Positions 20,019-32,703 of a stretch of DNA of 64,000 nt are shown here, one piece after another. The stretch is from Lotus japonicus (lineage: Eukaryota > Streptophyta > Magnoliopsida > Fabales > Fabaceae). Both the position numbers and the translations under genes were made by a program. The notes under the pieces are model-generated. The model was not told where the DNA came from, ran no database searches, and saw nothing but the letters and a program-made list of their open reading frames with translations. The stretch covers positions 77,548,732-77,612,731 of the forward strand of contig NC_080044.1 in the NCBI RefSeq assembly GCF_012489685.1. The letters run 5' to 3'. The number at the start of each line of letters is the position of its first letter. Positions within the stretch are counted from its first letter, which is position 1.

Positions 20019-23000
20019 ATGGATAAAGTTTCGTCAGATTGCCCATACCCGGGATGCTTCTTTTGTGTTATGAAGGAGGGGAATCCGAGCAAGCGTAGAG
20101 CGAGTGTACTCAAATTCTTTAGAGAACTTCCATGTCAGGATGATGATGGTCAGGTTCTCCCTATCAGTGGCCTTTGGAACACGGCAATGGCGCATCCAAA
20201 TGACCCTGAATTCATAGAGCTAGGAATATTTGAATGCATGTCTGCCCTAATATGGAAAGGACTGAAAAATCGTCGCTGGCTTTCGCATGACCAAAATATC
20301 TACATCCCTTATTATGCAGCTCATATCATTGGTTCCTACACAATGAATATGGAAGAATTTGCAGAGAGTTCTGTTCATGCTGGGGTTATTCCTCCTCTGG
20401 TTGAGCTGTTAAGAGGTAGATTAACCTGGGTGGAGCAGAGGGTTGCAGTTAGAGCTTTGGGACATTTAGCTACATATCCCAGCACTTTTCCTTCTGTAGC
20501 AAGTCATGGTGAAATTCTTGAACTCTCCATGCAATTAGCAATGAGTTCCCTGGAAATAGTTTATTCACACTTTTACCAATATGTTGATAGAAGGTTAAGT
20601 TATCACTGTGATCTGCTTACACGCGGTATGGGTGGTGTTGAAATGGAGTCCAGGAAGGCTGAGGAATGGGCTAGTCAGTTACAATGTTGGTCCCTTCAGC
20701 TCATCAATTGCTTTGCTTTTAAACCTGAATTTCTTCCTACGATATGCAAACCTGAATTTCTGAACAAACTACCTGGCATGTGGGGTGGACTTGTTAATGA
20801 AAATTCACCAGCTGGCATTGGTTTATTAAGAACAATTTGTCATCAAAAGCTTGGAAGGGGACCAGTGGCCAGTTGCCCTGGTATTATTGAAGCATTATGT
20901 AATATTGCTCGGTCTACAGATGATTGGCAGTATATGGCTATTGATTGTCTTCTATGTTTGCTTCAAGATCCCAACATATGTCACAAGGTAAAACTTTCAC
21001 AGCTTTGCATTAGCACCTGGTTCTGTTATTTCGCTTAGCCTCATCCATTGAGCTCACTTGCACTGATGAAAACTTATAAAGCTACTGATTGTCTGGGAAA
21101 GAATACTCGGAGTAGCATGTTAATGAAATTTATTTCCAATGCATTAAAAATTTAAAGTTAACTTAATTGGATTAAATTAAAAATGAAATAGAAAGGTTTT
21201 TATGCTTAATCTGAAGGACTTTGATTAGGCATGGACCTTCACTTTGAGATCTATCACACTCCCTGCGACTTGTTTCTACCTCTTTATTTCCTGATTCCTA
21301 AAATTTCAACTGTAAATTTCATTGAGAGGTGAGGTATGAGGGGGGAAATACACTGATGGATGATTTCCAAACACTAGAATGGTAGTGCTAAGGAGAAGGA
21401 AATAAATAAAGATTTTGGCAAAGTATTTTGTTTTGTATGGCATTTTCAATTGGGCATCCAAATACATTGCTGTAGGGAAATAATCAGCTTATGGTTTTGT
21501 CTAGGCTGCTTAATCCTAGTTATCTATTCCCTTCGTCATTGTCTTCAATGGAAGGTGCCTAACCCCTGTGAAGACACTGATGAAATTTTAAACATGATAT
21601 AATAGTACTTTTATCCACAGGATTATTTATTTTCATTTTTCCTCATAGGCCCAATGATTTCATTTTTACAAACACCAATTGCTAGGGATTACGACTCAAG
21701 TTTACATCAATTGGATATTGCAAATTGATTTGTGTTTGATTTAAGGACTTGGCATATATTATGTAGGTGGTTGATAAAGTTGTGCCTGCATTAATTGATC
21801 TTGCTGAGATTACTACTCTGGGTGATCATAAAAAGCTTGGCGATTCCATTGTTAATGTTCTTCAAGATTGCATCCAGTCGCAAGGGTCAGGAAGAAGCTC
21901 AATCAATAGTCGCACTAAAGAACAGGTGGAGGATATATTAAATTCAAAGCAGAGATTAAAATGGGAAAAGAATATGCCCAAGGAAGATCTGCACATTAAG
22001 CAGGCTGCTGCACTGGTAGTCAAGCTTGAAGGAAATTCCCTGTTCTCATCTGGAAATATTGCTGGGGCTGCATCAAAGTACTCTGAAGCATTGGCATTGT
22101 GTCCAATGAGATCCAGGAAGGAGAGAGTTGTTCTATATAGTAATCGTGCTCAATGCCATCTTTTGCTGCAACAACCTTTGGCTGCTATAAGTGATGCTAC
22201 TCGTGCACTGTGCCTACATAAACCTGTCAATCGTCATGCCAAAAGCCTCTGGAGACGAGCACAGGCTTATGACATGCTTGGGTTAGCGAAAGAGAGTTTA
22301 TTAGATGCTATTCTATTTATAAATGAGTGCTCGCAATCAAATGATCCTGATCTCTCACTGAGGCAAAATAAAGTTCCGGATTATGCTGAGCGATTAGTTA
22401 AGAAACAGATGCGTGCTGCATGGTTATTTCGAGATGCAGCTATCAAGCATGGTGGTGTCCATAATCAGGGGGATGGTGGTGATATATATGGCCCAGAGAC
22501 TGATGATTCTGAATGGGAGACAGCTAGTGAAAGTGATATAGGTAATGATGGAAGAGATGATATGGGTGATGATGATGATGATGGTGATTGGAATAATGAT
22601 GATGAGAGGAAAGATTATGACAAACCTTCAATAAAAGGTATTTTTGTCAAATAGTTTCCTATTGAGATGCTTTTATCAACAATCTCCATTATTTTGTGGT
22701 CCCTCTTCATGTTTGTAATTATTCATTTTTGTTTGGTGTGTGGGGATTGGTTGGCTAATATGCTGAAGCATTTGCATATTTGAAATAAAAAGGAAAGGCA
22801 ATGAAATATTTGGAAAGTAAGATACAAGGTCTCATCACTATTTGATGTTCTGTGTGCAAAATTATAGAATAACATGAATCTTACTAACCAGTCATTTTCT
22901 TTGTTTTTGAAATGACAGTTTTATTTTACCAACTTAAATGATTCATATCAACTTATGATATAGATATCCAAATTCTCTGTAGATGATCTTGTCCCAACCT

Positions 23001-23554
23001 AACGGAACACTGAAAACTGATTTTCTATCAGGTTATACAGCAATGGTGAACAATTCTTATCATTTCAGTTTGCTAAGATTAGATATATATAATATATTTG
23101 GTCAAGAATTCAAGACTTATGTCCAGTCGGTGCATACCTTGATCTGTATCTCTCTGGCTTTAGTTTACATTTCTTAGAATGAATAGGTCACATTACGCTG
23201 GATTTCTAGTTTTAATTATGATAGTGGACAAATTGATGTAATTAAGTCCTTAAATGAATTGCTTACTGCACTCCACTTTCAGCTAGCCCTTTATGACATT
23301 AGACCATCTGATTTGAACTTATGCAAATCCAGTGAATTTGAGAGAAAATGTTGTACCCAAATTCTCTCCAATATATATCAACGAAAAAGAAGGAATAGAA
23401 GTAAAAATATGCATGTATTATATCCCTTAAGATGCAAACTGCAGTATTATATCCTTTATTTGGTACATGGTTTAATGCTTCGGTTTTGAAACTTTAATTT
23501 CCTCCAGAATTGAAGCATGGATACAATGTGCAGCTTGCGGAAGAAGAACCATGA
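20019..23554 (+). CDS. ARM-repeat / TPR-repeat protein, three exons
   Basis: Exons 20019-20987, 21767-22637 and 23508-23554, 628 aa. Intron 1 (CACAAG/GTAAAA ... ATGTAG/GTGG) is phase 0. Intron 2 (AAAAG/GTATTT ... CCTCCAG/AATTG) is phase 1 and joins in frame to a 15-residue end, LKHGYNVQLAEEEP plus a shared Glu codon. The N-terminal half (residues about 1-330) is helical with armadillo-like repeats (HAGVIPPLVELLRGRLTWVE, QRVAVRALGHLATYP) and starts with a Cys-containing CPYPGCFFCVMKEGNPSKR motif. Residues about 400-512 form TPR units (KLEGNSLFSSGNIAGAASKY, LYSNRAQCHLLL, SLWRRAQAYDMLG). A very acidic Asp/Glu tail spans about 545-610. This layout matches plant ARM-repeat/TPR-like proteins such as Arabidopsis At5g43120 (from memory). 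TPRs of this kind often contact chaperones; the role here is unknown. Without intron 2 splicing the frame would stop at 22654. Confidence 0.85.
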
Positions 23555-24833
23555 GATAAGCAGCTTTTGGCTTCTGTTACTGTTCCAACTATGCATAATT
23601 TGAGGGTTTAGAAGGAAAAATGCTAAGTCGCTCCAGTGTAAGTGGAGGGTTGAAAATGATGACAGTTTCTGGTTATTTGAGGTTCAGAATTAATTTATAT
23701 AAAGTTTTCCATATTTCATGTTTGTTTTGTTCTCCCATTTTTCTTGTCAAGTGGAAAAAATGAAGTTTTCAAGTTTGGAGAACTACATAGCATTTGGAGT
23801 TTGTGAAGCATTTTTTTTGTTCCCCCGCCCCCCCCCCCCCCCCCCCCTCCCTCTTGGAGGTTTGTGTATATAAACCTTTTGTGAGCAAGATTCCTGAGTG
23901 CGTTATTTTTCCTTATTATTCTGATTGTAGTTTGCCTGTTCTTTTTTTTTGTATTCATTATTTTTCATTTCTTTAGAATCGATTTTACTTGTTTAAAATC
24001 AATTCTAACCAGTTCAACTGTACCGGTAAAATTGATTTCATGGTTGAAATATTAGATCCACTAACACAACAAATAGTTGCTTCTGCGTTGAACATAATTA
24101 CTTCTGAGATTTTAGGACTACAAAAATCACTTTTTTCATAAAGATATCTAGAACACGAATCACATTATTTTAACTAGTGGTTATCATTCATAATTTTAGT
24201 AGAATTAATTATGTCTAGAGTAATTCGCTAATGCTAATCCAAACACAAAGTGTAAATGCGTATGATTACTGCTACTAACAAGTTTTTGTTTATTCAATCA
24301 GAACATAAAAGTGATTTACATTGAGCGTTGAAAAATATTCTAATTTTCTCCAATCCTATCAAAAATAGCTTACAAACTTAACTAATGTCACAAATCTCCC
24401 TAGAGCAGAATTTTCTTTCTATGTGCATGCATAATTGGAAGCACAAACTTCACTCTTAACTCCATTTGTTGCAGTTCTGTTCTCTTATCCCATAAACAAA
24501 TGCAAATCATTACAAAGTATAAACTCCTTTAGTACACTTTCCCCCTCACTCCCCCTCCTTTTGTTTCTCTTCCACAAACCAAATAAAAATAAATCTCAGT
24601 CGTGGAACATATTTTGAGACATCAAGGATGATTGAATATGAAAATCTGTTCACATTTAAAGAATGAATGATTTTTCCCTAGTCGTGTAACAGATGAACTC
24701 TACTCTTACTGGTGTAATTGTGTTACCGGAAGAAAAAAGCTATAACAATTTCCAAGCCTTCTAAAACTTGATCAAATGAGCAAGTTGATAAACCTCCACT
24801 TTTTTCCATAAATGAACTGCTGAAAAAAGTGAA
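23555..24833. other. 3' region of the ARM/TPR gene and convergent intergenic DNA
   Basis: This lies between the convergent ARM/TPR and MFS genes and probably carries both 3'UTRs. It contains a long poly-C tract at 23822-23847. The short ORFs here have no domain and are not reported as genes. Confidence 0.5.
23822..23847 (+). repeat. Poly-C tract
   Basis: A run of about 26 bases that is almost all C, interrupted by one G at 23827. On the minus strand it is poly-G and could form a quadruplex. Homopolymers like this are also frequent assembly or sequencing error points. Confidence 0.9.
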
Positions 24834-27473
24834 CTACGGGGGCAGCAAAACTTTCTCATCATCATCATCATCTAAGTCTATGCTCTTCTCCCTTGGATAA
24901 TCAATGTCAATCTCGCTACTTTCCTTACCATTCAGCCCATTTGACTGGAAAACAGGAATTTCACAATATTCTTCTTTTGTGTCATCTTCCACCTCCATCT
25001 GCTGCATTTCTGAATCCACTAGTGCAACCATTTTTGCTCTCTCCCTGTCCCTTGGGTATGTGCAGTAAAGGATTGAGTAGATGGAGACACATAGTATCAT
25101 GGGGATTATAAATGCACTATAAAGTGCCTTGGCAAGTGATGCAGCATTTTCCCTATCTGTTTCAATCTCAACAGAATTTGAGGATCCTTTTGGGATTGGT
25201 CTAAAACCATACACATGCTGAGCCAAAAGTCCCACAATAGGAGGAGCAAAGGACCCCAAGATAGACTCGAAAGATTGATCCAAAGCATATATTGCAGTTC
25301 GGGACTTCACTGGGACTATTTCTGCAAATATTGGACTGTCTACACTGTTAAAGTTCAAAGAAAACTAAACAAAGTGAACCAAAGAAAACTAAAAACAATA
25401 TCATATGATCAAGTGATCAATTTAGCCGACCTCACTTAGTGGGATAAGGCTTTAGTTGCTGTCATATTGCTAAAGCTTAATAAGGCCCCGTTTGGATAAA
25501 CAGCTTAATTAAGCGCTTATGGTCATAAGCGCTTATGACATAAGCGCTTATGACATAAGCGCTTATTCATAAGCTATTTTTAAAAATTTATTGAAATAAA
25601 TTAAAAATAAGCTGTGTATAAGCATAAGCTGTTTTTCATAAGCTATCCTGAGTAGCTTATGAAAATAAGCTGAAAATAGCTTATGGCAGATCATAAGCTG
25701 TTTGCATAAGCTCTCCCAAACACTGGCATAAGAGCTTATGCTGTCAGATAAGCTCAAATAAGCTCTTCCAAACTGGGCCTAAATCTTGCAATTCTGAGTA
25801 GAAAAAATGAGAGTTTTGGAGTCATATCATATATACACATACTTGTTAGTTGCTGGAGCATTCCAAGCTGTACAGAATCCAAAGATGACGAAAGCCAGAC
25901 CATGCAAGAAGGCTGTGGATGGATCATCAGGCAATGCCAACAACAAAATTGCAGCTAAAGGAATGGCTGAACCAGCACTTATTTGTGACAGCATTATTCT
26001 TCCAGTGTTTGGTAACCTTAGGGATAAAAAATCACCCATCCATCCTCCAAACAAAGCTCCAAATGAAGCAGAAACTATAAACAGTGTCCAAAGGACTGCT
26101 GTTGTGACATGGGAAAAGCCTTTTAACTCTAACCAAAGAGTGGCAAATGACAAGCCTGACCAGGGGAATGATCCAAACACTCCCTGAGCCACAATGATCT
26201 GAAATGTTGGAATTCCAATTACTGATTTTGCTTCTTTCACTAGACCTTTCATTTCAGAATAAAAGGACTTGTTTGGAGCTTGTTGTGCAGCTTTTTCATT
26301 GCTTTTTGAGAAATTTGGATCATTAGCAAAGAGGCGTACCAAAATACCAACTACAATACTGATTAATGCAACCAGATGAAATGCTATTCTCCAACCAGCT
26401 ATACCAGCAAATGATGTTGAGGCTATGAGTACAGAGAAGAGACCCCCAATGATGCTTCCCATGTTTCCTGTAAGTTGCAGCCACCCAAAAGCCGTGCCGC
26501 GATTGCTATCAATGGTGGAGTCAGCAACCAAGGACTGGATTGCTGGAATAACAATGGCAAGTCCAATCCCATTTAAGCCTCTTGAAATTGCCACCTGATC
26601 ATCCAAATTATGCAACAAGTTAGATAACATGGGTTGATCATAGTAATGCAAAATTGTTACTGAGTCTAAGTGCCCTTAATCCTATAAAAAGACTAAGGTA
26701 ACATGGTTAAGACATCTCCACTCTTACAATAATACTACTGAGACCTAGGCTATGTGCTTGTCACTAAGTATAATCCCAGAGTTTTGGAGAGAGCAATTAC
26801 CATTTATCATGCAAATAATTTTGGTGTGATTCCATTTAAAATTATGATGGATCGCTAGAGGATATTTACAATAAAAACTAACAAAAGTGGTATATTTAAG
26901 CAATGGAACAGTATAAAAAATCATGATTTCTGATGAACATGTTTGATAAAGATCTTGGCTGCTAAACTTCAACCTCATTGCTGATCTCATTGGTGATCTG
27001 AGTAAAGAGTAACTTCCAAAGTGAATTTGATAAGTCAACTCAGAACATTCAGAACCGCCAGAAAATGAAAAACGAAAAAACAAAAGTTCTATGTGGTTAA
27101 ACACCTACAGATCTATAAGTCTATAACCAAAACAAAATGCGCAGCAAAACAAGCTTAGAAACAAAAGGACCTGTAAGAAGGTGGAGGAGATGCCAACGAG
27201 GAATGTTGCAGCTGCCCAGAGAAAAGCACCAAGAGCAATGACATGTGCACGGTTGTGTCGGGTGGCGAAGTATGCAGCAAGTGGATAACAAAGAGACTGA
27301 ACCAGAGATCGAAACAGAGTGAGTGAACCTAAGGCAGAGGGATCAGCGTTGAGAGCAGCACCAACCTCTTTGTAAACTCCTGGTAGCAGTGACTCATCAG
27401 CTCTCTGCATAATGCTTGCTAGATTCACCAGAACCAGTGTCACTGTCTCTTGCTTCATCTTCTTCGTTTTCAA
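24834..27473 (-). CDS. Major facilitator superfamily transporter, three exons
   Basis: Minus-strand exons 27171-27473, 25843-26594 and 24834-25344 give 521 aa. Intron 1 is phase 0 (CTTACAG/GTCCTT ... GATCAG/GTGGCA). Intron 2 is phase 2 (AACAA/GTATGT ... AACAG/TGTAGA) and rejoins as PATNNVDSPIFAEIVP. The protein has about 12 hydrophobic segments. Family features are an MFS loop-2-like region (YFATRHNRAHVIALGAFLWA), GLNGIGLAIVIPAIQSLV with the conserved NRGTAFGWLQLTGNMG, GGWMGDF in the second half, and ALDQSFESILGSFAPPIVGL. The tail is acidic (IDLDDDDDEK). It resembles the plant MFS group of Arabidopsis At1g78130 and At4g36790 (from memory), whose substrates I cannot state. Intron 2 carries a MITE at 25494-25779. 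The start is the first Met (MKTKKMKQETV). Confidence 0.88.
25494..25779. mobile_element. Palindromic MITE in intron 2 of the MFS gene
   Basis: The termini are GGCCCCGTTTGGATAAACAG on the left and, reverse-complemented, GGCCCAGTTTGGAAGAGC on the right, with TAA on both sides (25491-25493 and 25780-25782). The interior is built from nested AAGCGCTTAT and CATAAGCTATTTT palindromes, so the transcript could fold strongly. A related copy in the opposite orientation lies at 44311-44547. I recognise the family from legume genomes. Confidence 0.8.
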
Positions 27474-28294
27474 TGAACAACCAAGTGTTCAGAGTTTATC
27501 AGTTTTCACCCATCAAACATTAGGAAGTTGCAGGGTCTTTGGAGAGAAGCATGGAAACAGTGAGAAGCTAAACTTGGAGTTGACTGACTTGGATTGGTGG
27601 GACAGAGTACAGTCACATTTGCAATTTTGATATTTGATTAAAAATATGTGCAAACTTAAACTTGAATGCATTGTTTGTAGGTAAGGAATTTGGAAGGAAG
27701 AAAGACGAGTGGAAGGAAGTCAAGAGAAAAGCAGGGGTTTTCCATGTGTTTGGATCGAGTGTTCATACATTCACACCTGACTTTTTGTTCAATTTTATTT
27801 CTACTAATTTTTCTTCATAATATGTCTCTACATTTTCTAATATATCACTTATTATATTACTAATTTATATATCTTCTCTTCATATTCATCAAAGTGGATT
27901 CAAAGTGTCAACATAATTGTTTCATTTGAATCACACGGGAAAATAAGAGGAAGAGAGAAAAGCACATGGACCCACAAAAAATATTTTCCCCACACTACGA
28001 AGAAAAACACATCGGCAACACTTAAGAACATACATGCTCACAGATAGTAGACCCAGCTGACACATGAAACAATTAAAAACTGTAAATGTTATTCGGAAAC
28101 CCCTAAACCCCAAAATTTAACAGAGAATTCAATTGCATATTGAGTGGAAGAATTTTTTTTACTTTATTCTTTTTAAACTGTGCTCAATTTTTAACATGTC
28201 ATTCGACCTTTAACCAAAACATAATTTTTTTTGTCAAACTGAAAATATATTTGATGTTAGCAAATTCTTTAGGGTTTAAATAAAAAAAAGTTAA
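27474..28294. other. Promoter side of the MFS gene; no further gene seen
   Basis: Upstream region of the minus-strand MFS gene. AT-rich, with no long or recognisable reading frame. Confidence 0.45.
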
Positions 28295-28602
28295 ATGACA
28301 CGAGATATTCATACACACCACGTGCACGACTAAGCTAAACTTATATGCTACTTTTTAAAAATTAAATAATAAAAACTAATAAAATCCTCATTTAACGGTG
28401 TACCACACCAAGGAGTAAAACCATCACTTAACAGTGCATATTTGTCACGCCGTTGGATGATGGTTTTGTTGTTTTACTTAAATTATTATTGTAGTTTTTT
28501 TGTCAATAATTATTACAAAATAGAATAGCAGTTTAGCTTAATCGTGTGTTGTTCATGAATATTTTTTTTGGTCGAATTCATGAATATCTTGTACCATCAA
28601 GC
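28295..28602. mobile_element. MITE-like inverted repeat
   Basis: The left side (ACACGAGATATTCATACACA, then GCACGACTAAGCTAAACTT) is mirrored on the right by AGTTTAGCTTAATCGTGTG and, at the edge, CATGAATATCTTGTACC. An inner inverted pair AAAACCATCA / GATGGTTTT lies between them. The TSD was not determined. Confidence 0.45.
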
Positions 28603-29184
28603 AATACTTAAACTAAATGGGCCTAAACTAGAACCGAGCCCAATCCTAAACATATCTTTAGATTTTGTTCGGAAACGGATCTGAATCCGGTACAACCTTG
28701 AATTCATTTTAATCATGTACTTTCATCATATAAATTAGAATTAAGGTATAACAAATGTTTATAACACTGAAAGGATAACACATTTACTATAATGTTCTGT
28801 ATGGATGTAGAAGGGAAAATGAAATGAAGGAATATAAGAGGAAATAATATGATCGGAAAGAAGATAAATGGAAAATGAGGTAATTTTGATGTTGTTTGGA
28901 TTGAGTAAAAAAGAGGGAAAAATGAAAGGAAAAGTAATAATAATAAAAATAAGTATGGAATACAATTACTATTTTGTCCCTCTCATAAGTTTTTCAAAAT
29001 AATTCATATATCATTTTTAACTACACTTCAAATATAAAGTATTTTCGAAATTATATTTTAAATTTAGTTTAGAATATTTATAATAATATATTATAGTTTT
29101 TATTTTACTTTTAAAATTATATCTTTCAAGTAAGTTTTTTGATAAAATCTTAAATATTATAGGACATGGAAAAACTTGAATTAT

Positions 29185-29185
29185 A

Positions 29186-29239
<54 letters not shown>
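29185..29239. repeat. (ATT)n microsatellite
   Basis: An uninterrupted run of ATT/TTA triplets of about 55 bp. Confidence 0.95.
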
Positions 29240-29241
<2 letters not shown>

Positions 29242-29966
29242 ATTAGATTTTTAAGCATACGAAATACCAGAATCCACAAATTCAATGTAGAATTCTATTT
29301 CTCGTAAATACAATAAGAAAAAATGTTCTCGTATTATGGGGTATTATAGTGTTTTCAAGTGAAATCTCACCTCTTCCATGTTTTCCGTCCATATTTACCA
29401 AGAAAACTGTCATTGTACTGTACGCTATCAATTTTCATGTCCTTTTCCCTTCTCATGTATTATCCAAACACATTCAAATAGTGTTTTCCATCTAATTTCC
29501 AGCCCATCTTCCATTTTCCTGGCAAAATGACCCTAAACAAACACAGTGTAAGTCACACTTGCAATTATATGGTCTTCTATGATCTAAAACTAACCCAACT
29601 CATTAAAGGACTAAAATACTAAAATGAATAAATGTGATTTTTTGTGATATACTATCATCAGTAGTACTTCTGCTCCACCAGAGGAATGCCTGCACCTATT
29701 GACAAGAAATATTTAAATTGATAAGAAATAATAATATTATTAAATGATAAATAGAGGTTTCAATATTAAAAAGAAAAACCAACACAAATTGGCTCATTTT
29801 GTAACTATGAATCACATACATCTCTGAGATATGGAGTGTTTATGTGTCGGATACTATTATACGACATGACACGTGACAAACACTTTTTTACAGTGTTTGA
29901 AAATGTCAATATATCTATCTATCTATCTACACGCGACATGTACACAGCATGCACGCGCACACACAC

Positions 29967-29968
<2 letters not shown>

Positions 29969-30020
<52 letters not shown>
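29969..30020. repeat. (AT)n microsatellite
   Basis: About 52 bp of uninterrupted TA dinucleotides, preceded by a short CA-rich stretch. It marks the left edge of the tandem AAA-fragment array. Confidence 0.95.
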
Positions 30021-30025
<5 letters not shown>

Positions 30026-30034
30026 CAGTGTTTG

Positions 30035-30590
30035 GGGAAGTGAATCTCATGAACTTGTCAGTGTTCCTCACAAGAAAATCATGAATATGAGTTGGGGAAA
30101 ACTACATGACAATGGCATACAGAGAGAGTGTAGCACCGGTTCTCCATTTTGCGTTGATGAAGGGAGAATGAACATGCTTCTGAAATGCCAACTTCATTCT
30201 TGTCTGATGTCATCGACCGCGATGGTCAATGGTGTCGAACTCCCTCGTTTATTCTCACATCTTAGTTTCATGCCTTGTCTGTTAGCATGTTCGGTGAGGT
30301 AGGTTTGAATTGCAAGGTAAGCCTCACTCTTGGCATAAAAGTTTGAGCTTGTATATTCAGGAAACTTGATGGTAATGTATGGGGAAATGAATCTCATGAA
30401 CCTGTGAATGTTCCTCACAAAGAAATCGGGGAAGAATTGCATTACAATTGCATACAGATACAAATCTTACATCAACTCTTTGAAGTAACCCATTTTGGTT
30501 GAAGCTCGCATGGATGAAGGTGTGTAGTTGTGATGTGGGTGTTAGAGCACGAACAATTGAGTGTGTGAATTTATATTTTTTCAAATATCT
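30035..30590 (-). pseudogene. AAA-ATPase N-terminal fragment, copy A (deleted)
   Basis: Leftmost and most damaged copy. Sequence for the HRFMRFISPYITIKF block (30365-30410) and SNFYAKSEAYLAIQTYLTEH is present, but about 35 bp of the DDHEE region is missing near 30207. A further partial piece of the same block (30035-30120) is joined directly at its left. Open pieces are 30194-30463 and 30357-30584 in different frames. It contains no P-loop. Confidence 0.7.
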
Positions 30591-31379
30591 ACATCTTTAT
30601 TATGATTATTATTTCATTCTTAGTATCTTAAATTTTTTATAATTAAAGTATTGATTTATGTATCAAATAAAATAACAAATTTCAAGGAAAGTAACAAAAT
30701 TTAGAGAGAAAGAGGGAATGAAAAACTTTATTAACAATAGATCAATTACATTTAATGCACTAATAGCTATTTATAGCTACAGAAAATGCTTGGGTGTTCG
30801 AACCAGTGTTATTAAACCCGACTCGGTGATCGAATCGTTCAGGGCACTGGATCACTGGTCTGACCATTGGGTCACTGGTTGAATCGTTTGACTCGGTTGA
30901 CACTAAAAAAAATTTAAAAATTTATAATACCATAACAAATTGTTACAAATACCATACACACAAAAGTAACCAGGAATGTTTTACCACAACAAAATGTCAC
31001 AACTCACAAATAATTGAAATAAGTTTTAAACAACATCGATTTTACATTTTAATCACAAAAAAACGTATAAACAAGTTTAAAACATAATTCAATAATTAAG
31101 GTCTTGTTACATCATAAGCTAACAAATGATATATCCACTTGAAACAACTTGTATATAATCCAGTTTTTCCAGTTCAGGTTAACTAAAAAAATTATTAATT
31201 TGTCAATTTTTTACAACCAAAGCTTTGTATTCATATCCTTTAATTTGTCCTAAAAGAAAGGACAAGAAGACTTTGCATTACTTAACTCATTCTATGTTAA
31301 AAAAATTTAAGAAAACTAACTAACATTTGGTTAAAAACTAATGTGCATTTGATTTGACATGTAACAACACACAACATGT

Positions 31380-32099
31380 TAACAAATATGACAAATTACA
31401 TGTTATTTGCCCTTTCTGATTGTACCATAGTATCAAAGCTCGTTGGGTGCTTGAAGTCTGTCTGATTGTACCATTCACTTTCTTTGTGGTGTACAGATGC
31501 AGCTCCCGGCTCTTCGTCTCGATCTCCTTCGCCTCCTCCATGACGTGGGTCAGGTACGTGTCGATCATGAGGGACCTGTGGTGGTTGTGGGAAGTGAGAG
31601 TGTAACACCGGTTCTCCATTATGCATTTATTATGAAGGGAGAATGACCTTGCTTCTGAAATTCAAACTTCATTCTTGTCTAATGACCACCACGACTTTTC
31701 TGTAATCTCCTCATGGTCATCGACCGCGATGGTCAATGGTGCCGAACTCCCTCGTTTCTTCTCACATCTTAGTTTCATGCCTTGTCTGTTAGCATGTTCG
31801 GTGAGGTGGGTTTGAATTGCAAGGTAAACCTCACTCTTGGCATAAAAGTTTGATCTTGTATGTTCAAGGAATTTGATGGTAATGTATGGGGAAATGAATC
31901 TCATGAACCTGTGAGTGTTCCTCACAAAGAAATCATGAATAGGAGGGGGGAAGAATTGCATTACAATTGCATACAGATACAAATCCTGCATCAACTCTTT
32001 GAAGTAACCCATTTTGGTTGAAGCTCGCATGGATGAAGGTGTGTGTAGTTGTGATGTGGGTGTTAGAGCGCGAACACAGAGTTGAGAGGAAAGTAACAA
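31380..32099 (-). pseudogene. AAA-ATPase N-terminal fragment, copy B
   Basis: The frame 31662-32099 gives MGYFKELMQDLYLYAIVMQF, FVRNTHRFMRFISPYITIKF and LTIAVDDHEEITEKSWWSL, the N-terminal AAA-associated domain of plant BCS1-like (AATP1-type) ATPases. The next block, YTLTSHNHHRSLMIDTYLTH, is in a different frame (31338-31619). The region ending WYNQTDFKHPTSFDTMV is in a third (31396-31626). The copy ends before the Walker A motif, so no ATPase core is encoded. Confidence 0.75.
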
Positions 32100-32703
32100 A
32101 ACTTAATAGATCAATTACACTTAATGCACTAATAGCTATTTATAGCTACAGAAAATGCTTGGGTGTTCGAACCAGTGTTATTAAACTCGACTCGGTGATC
32201 GAATCGGTCAGGGCACAAGGTCACTGGTTGAATCGTTTGACTTGGTTGACACTAAAAAAAAATTAAAAAAATTCATAATACCATAGCAAAATGTTACAAA
32301 TACCATACACACAAAAGTAACCAGGAATGTTTTACAACAACAATATGTCACAACTCACAAATAATTGAAATAAGTTTTAAACAACATCGATTTTACGCTT
32401 TAATCACAAAAAAAACGTATAAACAAGTTTAAAACATAATTCAATAATTAAGGTCTTGTTACATCATAAGCTAACAATTGATATATCAACATGAAACAAC
32501 TTGTATATAATCCAGTTTCCAATTCATGCTAACTAAAGCTTGGTATTCATATCCTTTAATTTGTCCTCAAAGATAGGACAAGAAGACTTTGCATTACTTA
32601 ACTCATTCTATATTAAAAAATTCCAAGAAAACTAACTAACATTTGGTAAAAAACTAATGTGCAATTGATTTGACATGAAACAACACACAACATGTTAACA
32701 AAA

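Larger units (their letters stand above)
28603..30034. other. Intergenic DNA with microsatellites
   Basis: No gene is supported. It contains a motif (ATGGGCC...AAACATATCTT, about 28617-28662) that recurs at 38790 and 38970, an (ATT)n tract at 29185-29239, a short (TATC)n at about 29911-29927 and an (AT)n tract at 29969-30020. Confidence 0.5.

Noticed and set aside
23716..23976. Frames through the poly-C tract
   Set aside because: Poly-Pro/poly-Gly translation of a homopolymer; not a gene.
29836..30302. Frames through the (AT)n tract
   Set aside because: Ile-Tyr repeats from the microsatellite; the downstream part is a shadow of AAA fragment A.
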